DNA of 64,000 bases from Pseudarthrobacter sp. C4D7 (GTDB lineage: Bacteria > Actinomycetota > Actinomycetes > Actinomycetales > Micrococcaceae). The notes under the pieces were generated by a model. That model ran no database searches and was not told the DNA's origin. It saw nothing but the letters and a program-made list of their open reading frames with translations. A program made the position numbers and the translations under genes. Positions 27,697 through 37,011 of this stretch are shown here, one piece after another; within the stretch, counting starts at the first letter, position 1, and each line of letters begins with the position of its first letter. Where the stretch lies: contig NZ_JABFMW010000001.1 of assembly GCF_013359725.1 (NCBI RefSeq), forward strand, positions 327,332-391,331, given 5' to 3'.

Positions 27697-28671
27697 ATGG
27701 AACCGGACCGTAAACAGCTGGCCCAGCTGCTGCCCCTGCTGCCGGTGCTTGCCGAGCTGGGCCGGACGGAGCACGTCACGGAAACGGCGGAACTGCTCGG
27801 AGTACCCCAGTCGACGGTGAGCCGGGCGTTGGCGAGGGCCAGCACCGCCGTCGGTACCGAACTCCTGGTCCGGGACGGCCGGGGAGTGCGCCTGACTCCC
27901 GCCGCCCGCACCCTGTTGCCCTACATCGAACAGGCGCTCGCGGAGTTCCAGGCCGGCCTGGACCTGGTGCGCAGTGAGTCCGAGGTGGTCCGGGGCACCG
28001 TGGCCGTGTCCTTCCAGCACACTTTCGGTGAGGCCACGCTCCCTTTGCTGATCAGTGCCTTCCGTGCCCGGCATCCGGGAACCGGCTTCCGGCTCAGCCA
28101 GGGCGCCCGGAATTCCTGCCTCGAGGAGCTGTCTGCGGGGGAAGCGGACCTGGCCCTCACGGCACCGGTGGCCCCGCCCGGCAAGAACCTCGACTCGGCG
28201 CCGCTGTACCGCGAACCGCTGCGCCTTGTGGTGCATCATTCCCATCCGCTCGCGCGGCAGCGGCTGGCCCGGGTGGCTGACATCCGGACGGAGCCCGTGG
28301 TGGTCCTGGGGCCTGGCTACGGGCTGCGTTCCCTGACCGACGCGCTGTTCCGCGAAGCCGGGTACCGCCCGCGGATAGCCTTCGAAAGCCAGGATTCGCA
28401 CACCGTCCGTGGCCTGGTCTCTGCGGGCCTGGGCGTCAGCATCCTTCCCCCCGGTGGCGACGCTCCCGGCCGGACTCCGCGTCCTGAGACCGGAGACCTT
28501 GGGTGGGTGGAGGTCCCGCTGGATTCAGAACTCGCCTTCCGGGAAGTCGGGGTCAGCTGGCGGCGCCGGAAACCGGAAAGCGAGCCGGTTCCTGCCAGGC
28601 TGTTCCGTGAGCTGGTGGTGGGGCAAGGTCCGCGACTCCTCGCCGGGCTGGTCACCGGGGCCGGGCGCTGA
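27697..28671 (+). CDS. LysR-family transcriptional regulator
   Basis: 324 residues from ATG 27697, chosen for AGGGAGG 5 nt upstream. N-terminal winged helix (ELGRTEHVTETAELLGVPQSTVSRALARASTAVGTELLVRDGRGVRLTPAART), then a linker helix and a periplasmic-binding-like effector domain (GTVAVSFQHTFGEATLPLLISAFRARHPGTGFRL). Divergent from the YnfM-like exporter, it probably controls that gene. In E. coli YnfM also has a LysR neighbour, so the pairing is familiar. Confidence 0.92.
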   Translation: MEPDRKQLAQLLPLLPVLAELGRTEHVTETAELLGVPQSTVSRALARASTAVGTELLVRDGRGVRLTPAARTLLPYIEQALAEFQAGLDLVRSESEVVRGTVAVSFQHTFGEATLPLLISAFRARHPGTGFRLSQGARNSCLEELSAGEADLALTAPVAPPGKNLDSAPLYREPLRLVVHHSHPLARQRLARVADIRTEPVVVLGPGYGLRSLTDALFREAGYRPRIAFESQDSHTVRGLVSAGLGVSILPPGGDAPGRTPRPETGDLGWVEVPLDSELAFREVGVSWRRRKPESEPVPARLFRELVVGQGPRLLAGLVTGAGR

Positions 28672-28738
28672 CTACAGGACAACGTCCGACGGGGGGGCTG
28701 CCGCGCTTCCGGTGCGGCGTCAACCATCGCGCGGCAAG

Positions 28739-28744
28739 TACCCT
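28739..28744 (+). promoter_or_regulatory. -10 TACCCT, leaderless start at 28751
   Basis: TACCCT-N6-GTG. It sets the kinase start and shows that the long upstream open frame from 28409 is not coding. Confidence 0.6.
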
Positions 28745-28750
28745 TGTGAC

Positions 28751-29698
28751 GTGGCAAACACCCAGAACCCTTCAGTCGCCCCTCCCGCCCACGCAGCAGG
28801 CCCAGGCCATCCCCTGCACGGCATCACCATCGGGCTGGACATCGGCGGAACCAAGACGCACGGCATCCGGTTCGAAAACGGCCTCCCCGTGGCTGACGAG
28901 TCTGCCGGAAGCTCCAACGTCCAGAACGTCAGCCGTGAGCAGGCGGCACACAACCTGGCGGACCTGTTCGCCAGGATCGGCGGAGGGCACGTGGACCGGG
29001 TGTACGCGGGGTCCGGCGGCATCGACACCGACGAGGACGCCGCCGCCCTGGCCGCACTGATCCAGCCCCTGGCTCCCGAAGCACGCATCACCGTTGTCCA
29101 TGACTCCCGCCTCCTGCTGGCCGCCGGCCGTGCCGCCACGGGAGTGGCGGTCATTGCGGGCACCGGCTCGGCCGCCTGGGGACGCAATGCCGACGGCGGC
29201 GAGGCCAGGGCCGGTGGCTGGGGCTACCTGCTGGGGGATGAAGGCAGCGGCTACTGGCTGGGCAGGGAAGCGGTGCGGCACAGCCTGCGCAGGATGAACC
29301 AGGGCCTGCCCGTCGACCAGCTCACGGCTGCCCTCCTGGTGTCCTGCGGGCTGGACCACCCCAACAAGCTCATCGCCTTGTTCCACTCCCCGGACACCGG
29401 GAGGCGCTTCTGGGCACAGCAGGCCAGGCACGTCGTGGAAGCCGCCGCCTCCGGGCACGGGGACAGCGCAGCACTGCTGGACCAGGCGGGGAAGGACTTG
29501 GCTGACCTGGCCGGCCAGGTGCTGGGCCAGCTGAAGATCGCCGGTCCGGTGATCCTGGGTGGCGGCCTTGGCATGAACGTGGCGCCCCTGCAGGAGTCCT
29601 TCCGCCGGAACCTTGCCGAAACCGGTGTCACGGACGTCCGGGTGCTGGACCAGGAGCCGGTGTTCGGCGTACTGCAGTTGGTGGCAGAACCCGCTTAG
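28751..29698 (+). CDS. BadF/BadG-type N-acetylglucosamine kinase-like protein
   Basis: 315 residues from GTG 28751. It has the ASKHA fold motifs: phosphate-1 GLDIGGTKTHGIRF near residue 27, phosphate-2 GVAVIAGTGSAAWGRN, the GGWGYLLGDEGSGYWLGREAV block that defines the NAGK/BadF group, and adenosine GGGLGMNVAPL near the end. It probably phosphorylates GlcNAc or a related amino sugar for recycling. No transporter is adjacent. The stop overlaps the convergent pirin stop. Confidence 0.85.
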   Translation: MANTQNPSVAPPAHAAGPGHPLHGITIGLDIGGTKTHGIRFENGLPVADESAGSSNVQNVSREQAAHNLADLFARIGGGHVDRVYAGSGGIDTDEDAAALAALIQPLAPEARITVVHDSRLLLAAGRAATGVAVIAGTGSAAWGRNADGGEARAGGWGYLLGDEGSGYWLGREAVRHSLRRMNQGLPVDQLTAALLVSCGLDHPNKLIALFHSPDTGRRFWAQQARHVVEAAASGHGDSAALLDQAGKDLADLAGQVLGQLKIAGPVILGGGLGMNVAPLQESFRRNLAETGVTDVRVLDQEPVFGVLQLVAEPA

Positions 29699-30714
29699 CC
29701 CGCGGAACGTTTCCGCGGCGTCAGCCGGACGCCCGGGAGGGGGGGAGCCGGGATGCGGCCGGCTTCCGCCCCCGCGTCCGGGCCGTGGCCCGACACCAGG
29801 CCGTAGCGGGCTGCCGCCGCATGAGCATTTGGAAGGCCGGCCTGCGCTTCCCAGTCCTCCCGGGCCTGCTCCACCTCGTCATGGGTGCGGCCCACAAAGT
29901 TCCACCACATCAGCAGCTCCTCACCAAACGGTTCTCCGCCGATCAGCAGGAACCTGGTGCCAGGGAGGGCCTCAACCCTGAGTTCGCTGCGGCCCGTGCC
30001 CAGGTAGCCCAGCGGCCCCGCCGGCAGGTCCAGCCCGTCCACCGCCAGGCCGCCGTCGAGCACCAGGATGCCGTGCTCAAAGCCGGGGTTCAACGGCAGC
30101 AACGCCTCCCCTGCGCAGGAAATGTCCGCGCCAACGATGGGTGAAAACATGGTTGCGGGGGACACTACCCCTGCCAGCTCTCCCACCATGACCGTTGCTG
30201 TGAAGCCCGGACCGGAGGCGTGCGGCAGTTCTCGGTGCTGTTCGAATGCCGGTTCCCGGTGGCGGTCACCGTCAGGAAGGGCCACCCACAGCTGCAGGCC
30301 CCGTTGCAGCGGCAGCTCCCCGCCGTCGGCAGGAAGCACGGCGAATTCGGAGTGCGAGACGCCGCGGCCCGCTGTCATGATGTTCAGCTCCCCAGGGCGT
30401 ACCACCACGTCGCTGCCCACGCTGTCCCGGTGGTGGATGTGCCCCGCCAGCGGCCAGGTCACCGTCTGCAGGCCGATGTGGGGATGCGGAAGGACGGACA
30501 TGGCAGTGCGGTCCGGGCCAAAACTGTCCAGGAAACACCAGGCCCCGATCGTGGGCAGGCCACGCTGCGGCAGCGTCCGCTTGACGTTCATGGCGCGCAC
30601 CCCGCCCAGCGGCACCTCACGTTCAGGCCACAGCTGCAGGCAGGGGCCGGACGTCCCTCCTGCGGGGGCGGGTGGGCAAACTTCCTGCTGCGGCGAAACT
30701 TCCAAGTTGGTCAC
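29695..30714 (-). CDS. Pirin-family protein
   Basis: 339 residues, a bicupin. The N-terminal cupin carries the metal-ligand set in HPHIGLQTVTWPLAGHIHHRDSVGS and GRGVSHSEF (three His and a Glu), and the C-terminal part includes EPFGEELLMWWNFVGRTHDEV, a pirin signature. Pirins bind iron. Some act as quercetinases, others as regulators; the role here is open. GTG 30714 follows TACAGT by 6 nt. The GGAGG in the spacer is too close to the start to be a Shine-Dalgarno. Confidence 0.9.
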   Translation of the reverse strand: MTNLEVSPQQEVCPPAPAGGTSGPCLQLWPEREVPLGGVRAMNVKRTLPQRGLPTIGAWCFLDSFGPDRTAMSVLPHPHIGLQTVTWPLAGHIHHRDSVGSDVVVRPGELNIMTAGRGVSHSEFAVLPADGGELPLQRGLQLWVALPDGDRHREPAFEQHRELPHASGPGFTATVMVGELAGVVSPATMFSPIVGADISCAGEALLPLNPGFEHGILVLDGGLAVDGLDLPAGPLGYLGTGRSELRVEALPGTRFLLIGGEPFGEELLMWWNFVGRTHDEVEQAREDWEAQAGLPNAHAAAARYGLVSGHGPDAGAEAGRIPAPPLPGVRLTPRKRSAG

Positions 30715-30720
30715 GCCTCC

Positions 30721-30726
30721 ACTGTA
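30721..30726 (-). promoter_or_regulatory. -10 TACAGT, leaderless start at 30714
   Basis: Minus strand TACAGT-GGAGGC-GTG. Confidence 0.55.
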
Positions 30727-30952
30727 GGCCCGGCCGCGGCGGCCCTGCAGGAGAAGTTGTAGGTCCGGATGCAGGAAAACCCATCCACCCAGGCCGGGGT
30801 TCCGAATGGTTACAGTAGGGATTCCTTTGCGCGGATTAGGGCCTCACCTGCTGAAGCCCGCCACGGTTTGGGCTACCGTAACTATCAGCGTGCTTATGGC
30901 AGTGTCGCGGTGCTGGGAACAGCCCGTCCAAGAGAACAGGTAAGTCCGCACC

Positions 30953-32053
30953 ATGGACCAGGCGATGATCGAGTTCCAGAGCGTTACCAAGCAGTATCCG
31001 GGTGGCCAGCCGGCTGTGGACGGGTTGTCCATGTCCATCGCCAAGGGAAGCGTGACCGTCTTCGTGGGTCCGTCCGGCTGTGGCAAGACGACGTCCCTGC
31101 GGATGATCAACCGCATGGTGGAGCCGACGTCCGGGACCATCACGGTGGACGGCCGGGACGTGACCTCCGTTCCAGCGGCGGAACTGCGCCGGTCCATGGG
31201 CTACGTGATGCAGTCGGCCGGCCTGCTGCCGCACCGCTCGGTCCTGGACAACGTCGCCACCGTCCCTCGGCTGAACGGCGTGTCAAAGGCCGAGTCCCGC
31301 AAGCGCGCCCGGGAACTCCTGGACGTGGTGGGCCTGGCGGCGTCCCTGGCCGGGCGATACCCATCGCAGCTTTCCGGCGGCCAGCAGCAGCGCGTCGGCG
31401 TGGCGCGCGCCCTCGCGGCAGACCCGCCCGTGCTCCTCATGGACGAGCCGTTCAGTGCAGTGGACCCCGTGGTCCGCGACGAACTGCAGCAGGAGCTGCT
31501 GCGGCTGCAAAAGGACCTGGCGAAAACCATTGTGTTCGTGACCCACGATATTGACGAAGCCACCATCCTGGGTGACAAGGTGGCCGTCTTCGCTACCGGA
31601 GGAAAGCTGGCCCAGTACGCCTCGCCGGAGGAGATCCTGCGGGCCCCGGCCAACAACTTCGTGGCCTCCTTCGTGGGCCGGGACCGCGGCTTCCGCCACC
31701 TGGGTTTTTCCCCGTCCGACGGCGTGGCGATCCATCCGGTGCCCACGATTGTCCGGGCGTCCGGAGGGTACGAATCGGATTCCAGCGCCGCCGGCGGCTG
31801 GCAGCTGGTGGTGGACGCGGACAAGCGCCCGCTGGGCTGGTCCGCGCCGGGCACCGAAACCGAACTCGTTCCCGGCGGTTCGCTGTTCCGCCCGGGGGAG
31901 AGCCTGCGCCGCGCCCTGGACTCTGCGCTCTCCTCGCCCTCCGGCCTGGGCGTCGCCGTGGATGCCGACGGCGTGGTTCTCGGCGTGGTCCGCGGCGGCG
32001 AGGTCCTGGCACTGATCGAAGAAGCACGCCAGGTACGGCAGGCTGCCCTCTGA
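30953..32053 (+). CDS. Glycine betaine/choline-type ABC transporter ATPase
   Basis: 366 residues, ProV/OpuCA type. Walker A GPSGCGKTTS (about 40-49), signature LSGGQQQRVGVARAL, Walker B VLLMDEPFSAVDP, H-loop VFVTHD. The C-terminal 110 residues look like a degenerate CBS region (RRALDSALSSPSGLGVAVDADGVVLGVVRGGEVLALIEE), the ionic-strength sensor of OpuC-type ATPases. ATG 30953 or the in-frame ATG 30965 (MIEFQSVTKQY) may be the start. It is the first gene of a four-gene operon with 4-nt overlaps, supplying osmoprotectant uptake. Confidence 0.92.
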   Translation: MDQAMIEFQSVTKQYPGGQPAVDGLSMSIAKGSVTVFVGPSGCGKTTSLRMINRMVEPTSGTITVDGRDVTSVPAAELRRSMGYVMQSAGLLPHRSVLDNVATVPRLNGVSKAESRKRARELLDVVGLAASLAGRYPSQLSGGQQQRVGVARALAADPPVLLMDEPFSAVDPVVRDELQQELLRLQKDLAKTIVFVTHDIDEATILGDKVAVFATGGKLAQYASPEEILRAPANNFVASFVGRDRGFRHLGFSPSDGVAIHPVPTIVRASGGYESDSSAAGGWQLVVDADKRPLGWSAPGTETELVPGGSLFRPGESLRRALDSALSSPSGLGVAVDADGVVLGVVRGGEVLALIEEARQVRQAAL

Positions 32054-32772
32054 TGGAATGGTTTCTGGCCAACACCGGCATGATCCTGGAGCGCGGCGGG
32101 CAGCACCTGGTGCTGGCACTCGTTCCCATGGTCCTGGGGCTGATCATTGCCATTCCGCTGGCGCAGTTGGCCCGTCGGAACAATGCCCTCCGCTCCGTGG
32201 TGCTGACAGCATCCTCCCTGCTGTACACCATCCCGTCGCTGGCGTTGTTCATCATCCTCCCCACCATCCTGGGGACGCGGATCCTGGACCCGCTCAATGT
32301 GGTGGTGGCATTGACCATTTATGCCGTTGCCCTGCTGGTACGGGCGGCCCTGGACGCTTTCGACTCCGTGGACAAGGACGTCAGCCAGGCAGCCCAGGCC
32401 ATGGGGTTCAAGGCCCTGGCCCGGTTCCTGCAGGTGGACCTCCCGCTCTCGCTGCCCGTCATGTTCGCCGGCCTGCGGGTGGTGTCCGTCAGCAACATTT
32501 CGCTGGTCAGCGTCGCGGCACTCCTGGGCGTCGGCAACCTGGGCATGCTTTTCACCGACGGGCTCCAGCGCGACTTCATCACCGAGGTGATAGTGGGCAT
32601 CATCGCCATCCTGGTCCTCGCACTGCTGATGGACGCCATCCTCGTCCTCCTGGAGCGCCTCCTCACCCCGTGGGAACGGGCCGGCAAACTTCCGGCCCGC
32701 GGAGCGCAGGGCGCCGGCGCCGCGACGCCTGGCCCTGGCATGCGGGCCTCGAAAGTGGGAGACGCCGTATGA
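32053..32772 (+). CDS. Glycine betaine-type ABC permease
   Basis: 239 residues with about six membrane helices. The EAA-type loop reads VSQAAQAMGFKALARFLQVDLPLSLPVMFAGLRV. It starts inside the stop of the ATPase gene (ATGA). OpuCB/ProW family, it pairs with the following permease as a heterodimer in the membrane. Confidence 0.92.
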   Translation: MEWFLANTGMILERGGQHLVLALVPMVLGLIIAIPLAQLARRNNALRSVVLTASSLLYTIPSLALFIILPTILGTRILDPLNVVVALTIYAVALLVRAALDAFDSVDKDVSQAAQAMGFKALARFLQVDLPLSLPVMFAGLRVVSVSNISLVSVAALLGVGNLGMLFTDGLQRDFITEVIVGIIAILVLALLMDAILVLLERLLTPWERAGKLPARGAQGAGAATPGPGMRASKVGDAV

Positions 32773-33515
32773 GCAACGTCTTCGCAGACACCTTCGCCTG
32801 GCTCGCCGACCCGGTGCATTGGTCCGGCAGCATGGGCATCCCCGTCCGGCTGGTGGAGCACCTGCAGTACACAGGACTGGTCATGCTGATCGCCACCGCC
32901 ATCGCTGTGCCGGTGGGGCTGTTCGTGGGCCATACGGGGAAAGGCCGGGTTGCCGTGGTGGCACTGGCCGGTGCCCTGCGCGCGCTGCCGACGCTGGGCC
33001 TGCTGATCCTGTTCGTGCTGCTGGCGGGCATTGGGTTAATGCCCCCTGTCTGGGCCCTGGTGATCCTGACAGTGCCCCCACTCCTCGCGGGAACCTATGC
33101 GGGCATCTCAAGCGTGGACCGGAACGTGGTAGACGCCGCCCGCGCCATGGGCATGACGGAACTGCAGGTCCTGTTCCGCGCCGAGCTGCCCAACGCGCTC
33201 ACCGTCATGTTCGGGGGTTTCCGGACCGGCGTGCTGCAGGTGATCGCCACCGTGTCCGTGGTGGCGTACATCAACCTGGGCGGACTGGGCCGCTACCTGT
33301 TCGACGGACTGGTCCTCAGCGACTTCCCCCAGATGCTGGGAGGTTCCCTCCTCATCGCGGTGCTCGCCATCGCCGTGGACCTTGTCCTGTCCCTGTTCCA
33401 GAGGCTGTTCCTGACCCCAGGGGCCTCGAAGCTGTCCTTCCGCAGCCAGGAGGCTGCGGTTGATCTCACAGACCCCGCTGTTGCGGAGACTGTTGTCCAA
33501 GGAGGTAAGTCATGA
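32769..33515 (+). CDS. Glycine betaine-type ABC permease (second subunit)
   Basis: 248 residues from ATG 32769, which overlaps the previous stop by 4 nt; the open frame extends further upstream but that part is out of register with the preceding gene. Six helices and an EAA loop VDAARAMGMTELQVLFRAELPNALTVMFGGFRT. OpuCD-like partner of the upstream permease. Confidence 0.92.
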   Translation: MSNVFADTFAWLADPVHWSGSMGIPVRLVEHLQYTGLVMLIATAIAVPVGLFVGHTGKGRVAVVALAGALRALPTLGLLILFVLLAGIGLMPPVWALVILTVPPLLAGTYAGISSVDRNVVDAARAMGMTELQVLFRAELPNALTVMFGGFRTGVLQVIATVSVVAYINLGGLGRYLFDGLVLSDFPQMLGGSLLIAVLAIAVDLVLSLFQRLFLTPGASKLSFRSQEAAVDLTDPAVAETVVQGGKS

Positions 33516-34474
33516 AAGATAGCCGTCCCCAGCGCCTTGGCAGGCGGGCGTTCAGCGGCCTTGCCGCCGGGCTTGGCCTGGCAGTGGCGCTGTCAGCGTG
33601 CGGCGGATCATCCGATCCCCTGAAGAACCCGCCGGCGTCAAGCGCCGGCGCATCCGGGGGATCCGCATCCCTGGTGGTGGGTTCTGCCGATTTCCCGGAG
33701 AGCCAGATCATTGCCGAGCTCTATGCCGGTGCCCTCAACGCCAACGGAATCACCGCTACAACTAAGCCGAACATCGGTTCCCGCGAGGTCTACTACAAGG
33801 CCGTCGAAGACGGTTCAGTGGACGTAGTGCCGGACTACAGCGGCAATCTGTTGCTGTACGTGGACAAGGAAGCCAAGGAGGTCTCTGCAGCGGACATCGT
33901 CAAGGCGCTGCCGGGCAAGCTGCCGGACACCCTTGCCGTCGGCGACGCCTCCAAGGCCGAAGACAAGGACGCCATGGTGGTCACCAAGGCAACCGCGGAG
34001 AAGTACCAGCTGAAGTCCATCGAGGACCTGGCCAAGGTGTGCAGCGAGATCGTCGTGGGGGCCCCGGCCACCTTCGCCGAGCGTGCCTACGGCCTTCCCG
34101 GTCTGAAGAAGAACTACAACTGCGAGCCCAAGAAGCTGGAACCGTTCAGCGACGGCGGTGGTCCGGTGACGCTCAAGGCGCTGCTGGAGGACCAGGTGCA
34201 GGTGGCTGACATCTACACCACCACGCCGTCCATCGCGGACAACGACCTCGTGGTGCTGGAGGATCCGAAGAACAACTTCATCGCCCAGCAGGTCCTGCCG
34301 CTGTACAACAAGGCCAAGGTGACGGACCAGGCCAAGCAGGCGCTGAACTCGGTGTCCAGCATCCTCACCACTGATGACCTGATCAACCTGAACCGCGCAG
34401 TCAGCGGCAGCCAGAAGCAGGATGCCAAGACGGCGGCAAGCAACTGGCTCAAGGAAAAGGGGATCGTCAAGTAA
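33512..34474 (+). CDS. Glycine betaine-type ABC substrate-binding lipoprotein
   Basis: 320 residues. Twin-arginine-like basic N-terminus (RLGRRAFSGLAAGLGLAVALSAC) with a lipobox LSAC; Cys30 is the lipidation site. The mature protein is an OpuAC/QAT fold: SADFPESQIIAELYAGALNANG, NIGSREVYYKAVEDGSVDVVPDYSGNLLLY. These segments resemble betaine/choline-type binding proteins, but the ligand is not certain. The strong ribosome-binding site AAGGAGGT (33499-33506) lies within the end of the permease gene and should raise its expression above that of the permeases. Confidence 0.92.
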   Translation: MKDSRPQRLGRRAFSGLAAGLGLAVALSACGGSSDPLKNPPASSAGASGGSASLVVGSADFPESQIIAELYAGALNANGITATTKPNIGSREVYYKAVEDGSVDVVPDYSGNLLLYVDKEAKEVSAADIVKALPGKLPDTLAVGDASKAEDKDAMVVTKATAEKYQLKSIEDLAKVCSEIVVGAPATFAERAYGLPGLKKNYNCEPKKLEPFSDGGGPVTLKALLEDQVQVADIYTTTPSIADNDLVVLEDPKNNFIAQQVLPLYNKAKVTDQAKQALNSVSSILTTDDLINLNRAVSGSQKQDAKTAASNWLKEKGIVK

Positions 34475-34520
34475 CCCTCCCCGTCCCGCCCAACCGGGCA
34501 GGACCACGCTGGTGACAACG

Positions 34521-34560
34521 ACGGCGGCTGCCGGACTTTCCAAGGTCCGGCAGCCGCCGT
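34521..34560 (+). terminator. Strong hairpin after the betaine-type operon
   Basis: A 16-bp perfect stem (34521-34536 with 34545-34560), loop TTTCCAAG, no T-run downstream. Probable transcript end for the operon. Confidence 0.65.
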
Positions 34561-34617
34561 CGGCCATGTGGCGGACGTCTCAACGGCCATTCATCCTTCC
34601 TGTGGCATATTTGAGGA

Positions 34618-35838
34618 ATGGCAAAATTCAGGCAGTCCACGAAGCTCAACAACGTCCTTTATGACATCCGTGGACCGATCCTCGAAGCCGCCCAGCAGAT
34701 GGAGGCGGAGGGCCACCGGATCCTGAAGCTGAACATCGGAAACCCGGCGCCTTTTGGCTTTGAAGCACCGGACGCCATCCTGGTGGACATGATCCGCCAC
34801 CTGCCCCACGCCCAGGGCTACAGCGACTCCCGCGGCATCTTCTCGGCGCGCACCGCCGTCTCGCAGTACTACCAGACCCGTGGCATCCAGAACATCCATG
34901 TCGACGACATCTACCTGGGCAACGGCGTCAGCGAGCTCATCACCATGTCCCTGATGGCGCTGCTGGATTCAGGGGACGAAGTACTCATCCCCACTCCTGA
35001 CTACCCGCTGTGGACGGCATCCGTGGCGCTCGCCGGCGGCAATCCGGTGCATTACCTTTGCGATGAAGAGTCCGGCTGGCAGCCCGACCTGGATGACATG
35101 GAAGCCAAGATCACGCCCCGGACCAAGGGCATCGTGGTCATTAACCCGAACAACCCCACGGGCGCGGTGTACCCGGAAGAGACCCTGAAGCGCATCGTGG
35201 CGCTGGCTGAAAAGCATGGTTTGGTGGTCTTCGCCGACGAAATCTACGAGAAAATCCTTTACGAGGACGCGGTCCACGTGAACCTCGCAGGCCTCACCGG
35301 CGACGACGTCCTGTGCCTGACCTTCAGCGGCCTGTCCAAGGCCTACCGGGTCTGCGGCTACCGGGCCGGCTGGATGGCCATCTCAGGGCCCAAAAAGGAT
35401 GCCGCCGACTATCTCGAAGGCATCAACCTCCTGGCCAACATGCGCCTGTGCGCCAATGTGCCGGCCCAGCACGCCATCCAGACGGCGTTGGGCGGTTACC
35501 AAAGCATCAACGACCTCATCCTCCCGGGGGGCCGGCTGCTGGAGCAGCGCAACAAGGCCTACGACATGCTGAACTCCATTCCCGGCGTCAGCACACAGCA
35601 GGCCAGAGGCGCCCTTTACCTCTTTCCCAAGCTCGACCCTGAGGTTTACCACATCCGGGATGACGAGAAGTTCGTCCTGGACCTTCTGCGGGAGCAGAAA
35701 ATCCTGGTCTCGCACGGGCGTGCCTTCAACTGGGTGCGGCCGGACCACTTCCGAATGGTGACGCTGCCCAACGTCAAGGACATCGAGGAAGCCATCGGGC
35801 GCATGGGGGACTTCCTAAGCAGGTACCAGGGGAACTAG
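34618..35838 (+). CDS. Pyridoxal-phosphate aminotransferase, alanine-type (AlaA-like)
   Basis: 406 residues, class I/II aminotransferase. The PLP-lysine is in SGLSKAYRVCGYRAGWM, with NPNNPTGAVYP and FADEIYEKILY as the ring-stacking and Asp-Tyr blocks. The N-terminus TKLNNVLYDIRGPILEAAQQMEAEGHRILKLNIGNPAPFGF is characteristic of AlaA/Rv0337c-type alanine-pyruvate transaminases. ATG 34618 has a CATATT 6 nt upstream, possibly leaderless; GAGG directly before ATG is too close. Confidence 0.9.
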   Translation: MAKFRQSTKLNNVLYDIRGPILEAAQQMEAEGHRILKLNIGNPAPFGFEAPDAILVDMIRHLPHAQGYSDSRGIFSARTAVSQYYQTRGIQNIHVDDIYLGNGVSELITMSLMALLDSGDEVLIPTPDYPLWTASVALAGGNPVHYLCDEESGWQPDLDDMEAKITPRTKGIVVINPNNPTGAVYPEETLKRIVALAEKHGLVVFADEIYEKILYEDAVHVNLAGLTGDDVLCLTFSGLSKAYRVCGYRAGWMAISGPKKDAADYLEGINLLANMRLCANVPAQHAIQTALGGYQSINDLILPGGRLLEQRNKAYDMLNSIPGVSTQQARGALYLFPKLDPEVYHIRDDEKFVLDLLREQKILVSHGRAFNWVRPDHFRMVTLPNVKDIEEAIGRMGDFLSRYQGN

Positions 35839-35845
35839 CCTGTGC

Positions 35846-35868
35846 ACACGGGCCACCAGGGCCCGTGT
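35846..35868 (+). terminator. Hairpin between alaA-like gene and ppk2
   Basis: Stem ACACGGGCC (35846-35854) with GGCCCGTGT (35860-35868), loop ACCAG. It lies 8 nt after the aminotransferase stop and 22 nt before ppk2, so it is either a weak terminator or part of the ppk2 leader. Confidence 0.45.
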
Positions 35869-35890
35869 ATCCCCTGCGGAGAGGAACCCC

Positions 35891-36745
35891 ATGGCCCGCG
35901 TCGTTGGCTTCGACCAGCATCCCTCTGAAACGTTGCGTGTTGGAAAGGGATTTTCCCTGGCGTCTGTTGACCCTGATGCCACCCCGGGCTACAGCGGCAA
36001 CAAGGCAGACGGTGAAGCCCTGCTGGCGGAAATGGACGGAACACTCTCCGGTCTCCAGGAGCAGTTGTTCGCCGAATCACGGGCCGGCGGAAAGAAACGG
36101 ATCCTCCTGGTCCTGCAGGCCATGGACACGGCGGGCAAAGGCGGAATCGTCAACCACGTCATGGCCACCATGGATCCCCAGGGCGTCCAGTTCAAGGCGT
36201 TCAAGGCCCCCACAGAGCAGGAGAAATCCTACGACTTCCTGTGGCGCATCGAGAAAGAGGTCCCCGCAGCCGGCATGGTGGGGATCTTCGACCGCTCACA
36301 CTACGAGGACGTCCTCATCCACCGCGTCCACAACTGGGCCACGCCGGAAGAAATCAGCCGGCGCTACCGGGCCATCAACGAATTCGAGGCCCGCCAAACC
36401 GACGCCGGCACCAGGATCATCAAGGTGATGCTCAACATCAGCAAGGATGAGCAGAAATCCCGGCTCCTGGCCCGTCTCGATAACCCGGCCAAGCACTGGA
36501 AATACAGCAACGGCGACCTGAAGGAGCGCGCTTTCTGGGATGACTACATGTCGGCCTATCAAGCCGCTTTCGACGAGACCAGCTCAGCCGCTGCGCCCTG
36601 GTATGTGGTCCCGGCCAACAAGAAATGGTTTGCCCGCATCGCCGTGCAGCAGCTGGTGATGTCGGCGCTGTCCGATCTCCGGCTGGAGTGGCCCAAGGCT
36701 GAATTCGACGTAGACATCGAACGGGAGCTCGTCGCCCGTTCGTAA
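35891..36745 (+). CDS. Polyphosphate kinase 2-family phosphotransferase
   Basis: 284 residues. Single-domain PPK2 with Walker A LQAMDTAGKGGIV (near 77-89) and Walker B GIFDRSHYEDVL. Helical lid region RYRAINEFEARQTDAGTRIIKVMLNISKDEQKSRL. Enzymes of this group transfer phosphate between polyphosphate and nucleotides; class (ADP-, AMP- or both-accepting) cannot be fixed by eye. GGAGAGG precedes the ATG by 5-6 nt. Confidence 0.92.
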   Translation: MARVVGFDQHPSETLRVGKGFSLASVDPDATPGYSGNKADGEALLAEMDGTLSGLQEQLFAESRAGGKKRILLVLQAMDTAGKGGIVNHVMATMDPQGVQFKAFKAPTEQEKSYDFLWRIEKEVPAAGMVGIFDRSHYEDVLIHRVHNWATPEEISRRYRAINEFEARQTDAGTRIIKVMLNISKDEQKSRLLARLDNPAKHWKYSNGDLKERAFWDDYMSAYQAAFDETSSAAAPWYVVPANKKWFARIAVQQLVMSALSDLRLEWPKAEFDVDIERELVARS

Positions 36746-36792
36746 CTCCCGGGTCCTGCGCCGGCGCAGCATGCCCAGGTTATGCAGCCCGG

Positions 36793-37011
36793 TTAGAGCG
36801 GCTGGTCGCGGGCAGCGGCCAGCCGCTTCCGTGCTCCCTCGAGCCACTCCTCGCACCGTGCGGCCAATGCCTCGCCACGCTCCCACAGCGCCAGCGATTC
36901 CTCCAGGCTTGCCCCGCCTGCTTCGAGCCTGCCCACCACTGCGATGAGCTGCTCCCTGGCGTCCTCGTAGCTCAGGGCTGCGACGTCTGATTCAGGCTTC
37001 TGTTCGGTCAT
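36793..37011 (-). CDS. xseB: Exodeoxyribonuclease VII small subunit
   Basis: 72 residues, normal for XseB. The helical core [51 protein letters not shown] matches the family. It partners XseA in the large oligomer that degrades single-stranded DNA. Its ATG overlaps the xseA stop by 4 nt. Confidence 0.95.
   Translation of the reverse strand: MTEQKPESDVAALSYEDAREQLIAVVGRLEAGGASLEESLALWERGEALAARCEEWLEGARKRLAAARDQPL

Noticed and set aside
28409..28750. N-terminal extension of the sugar kinase
   Set aside because: This part overlaps the LysR gene in another frame and precedes a clear -10/GTG start.
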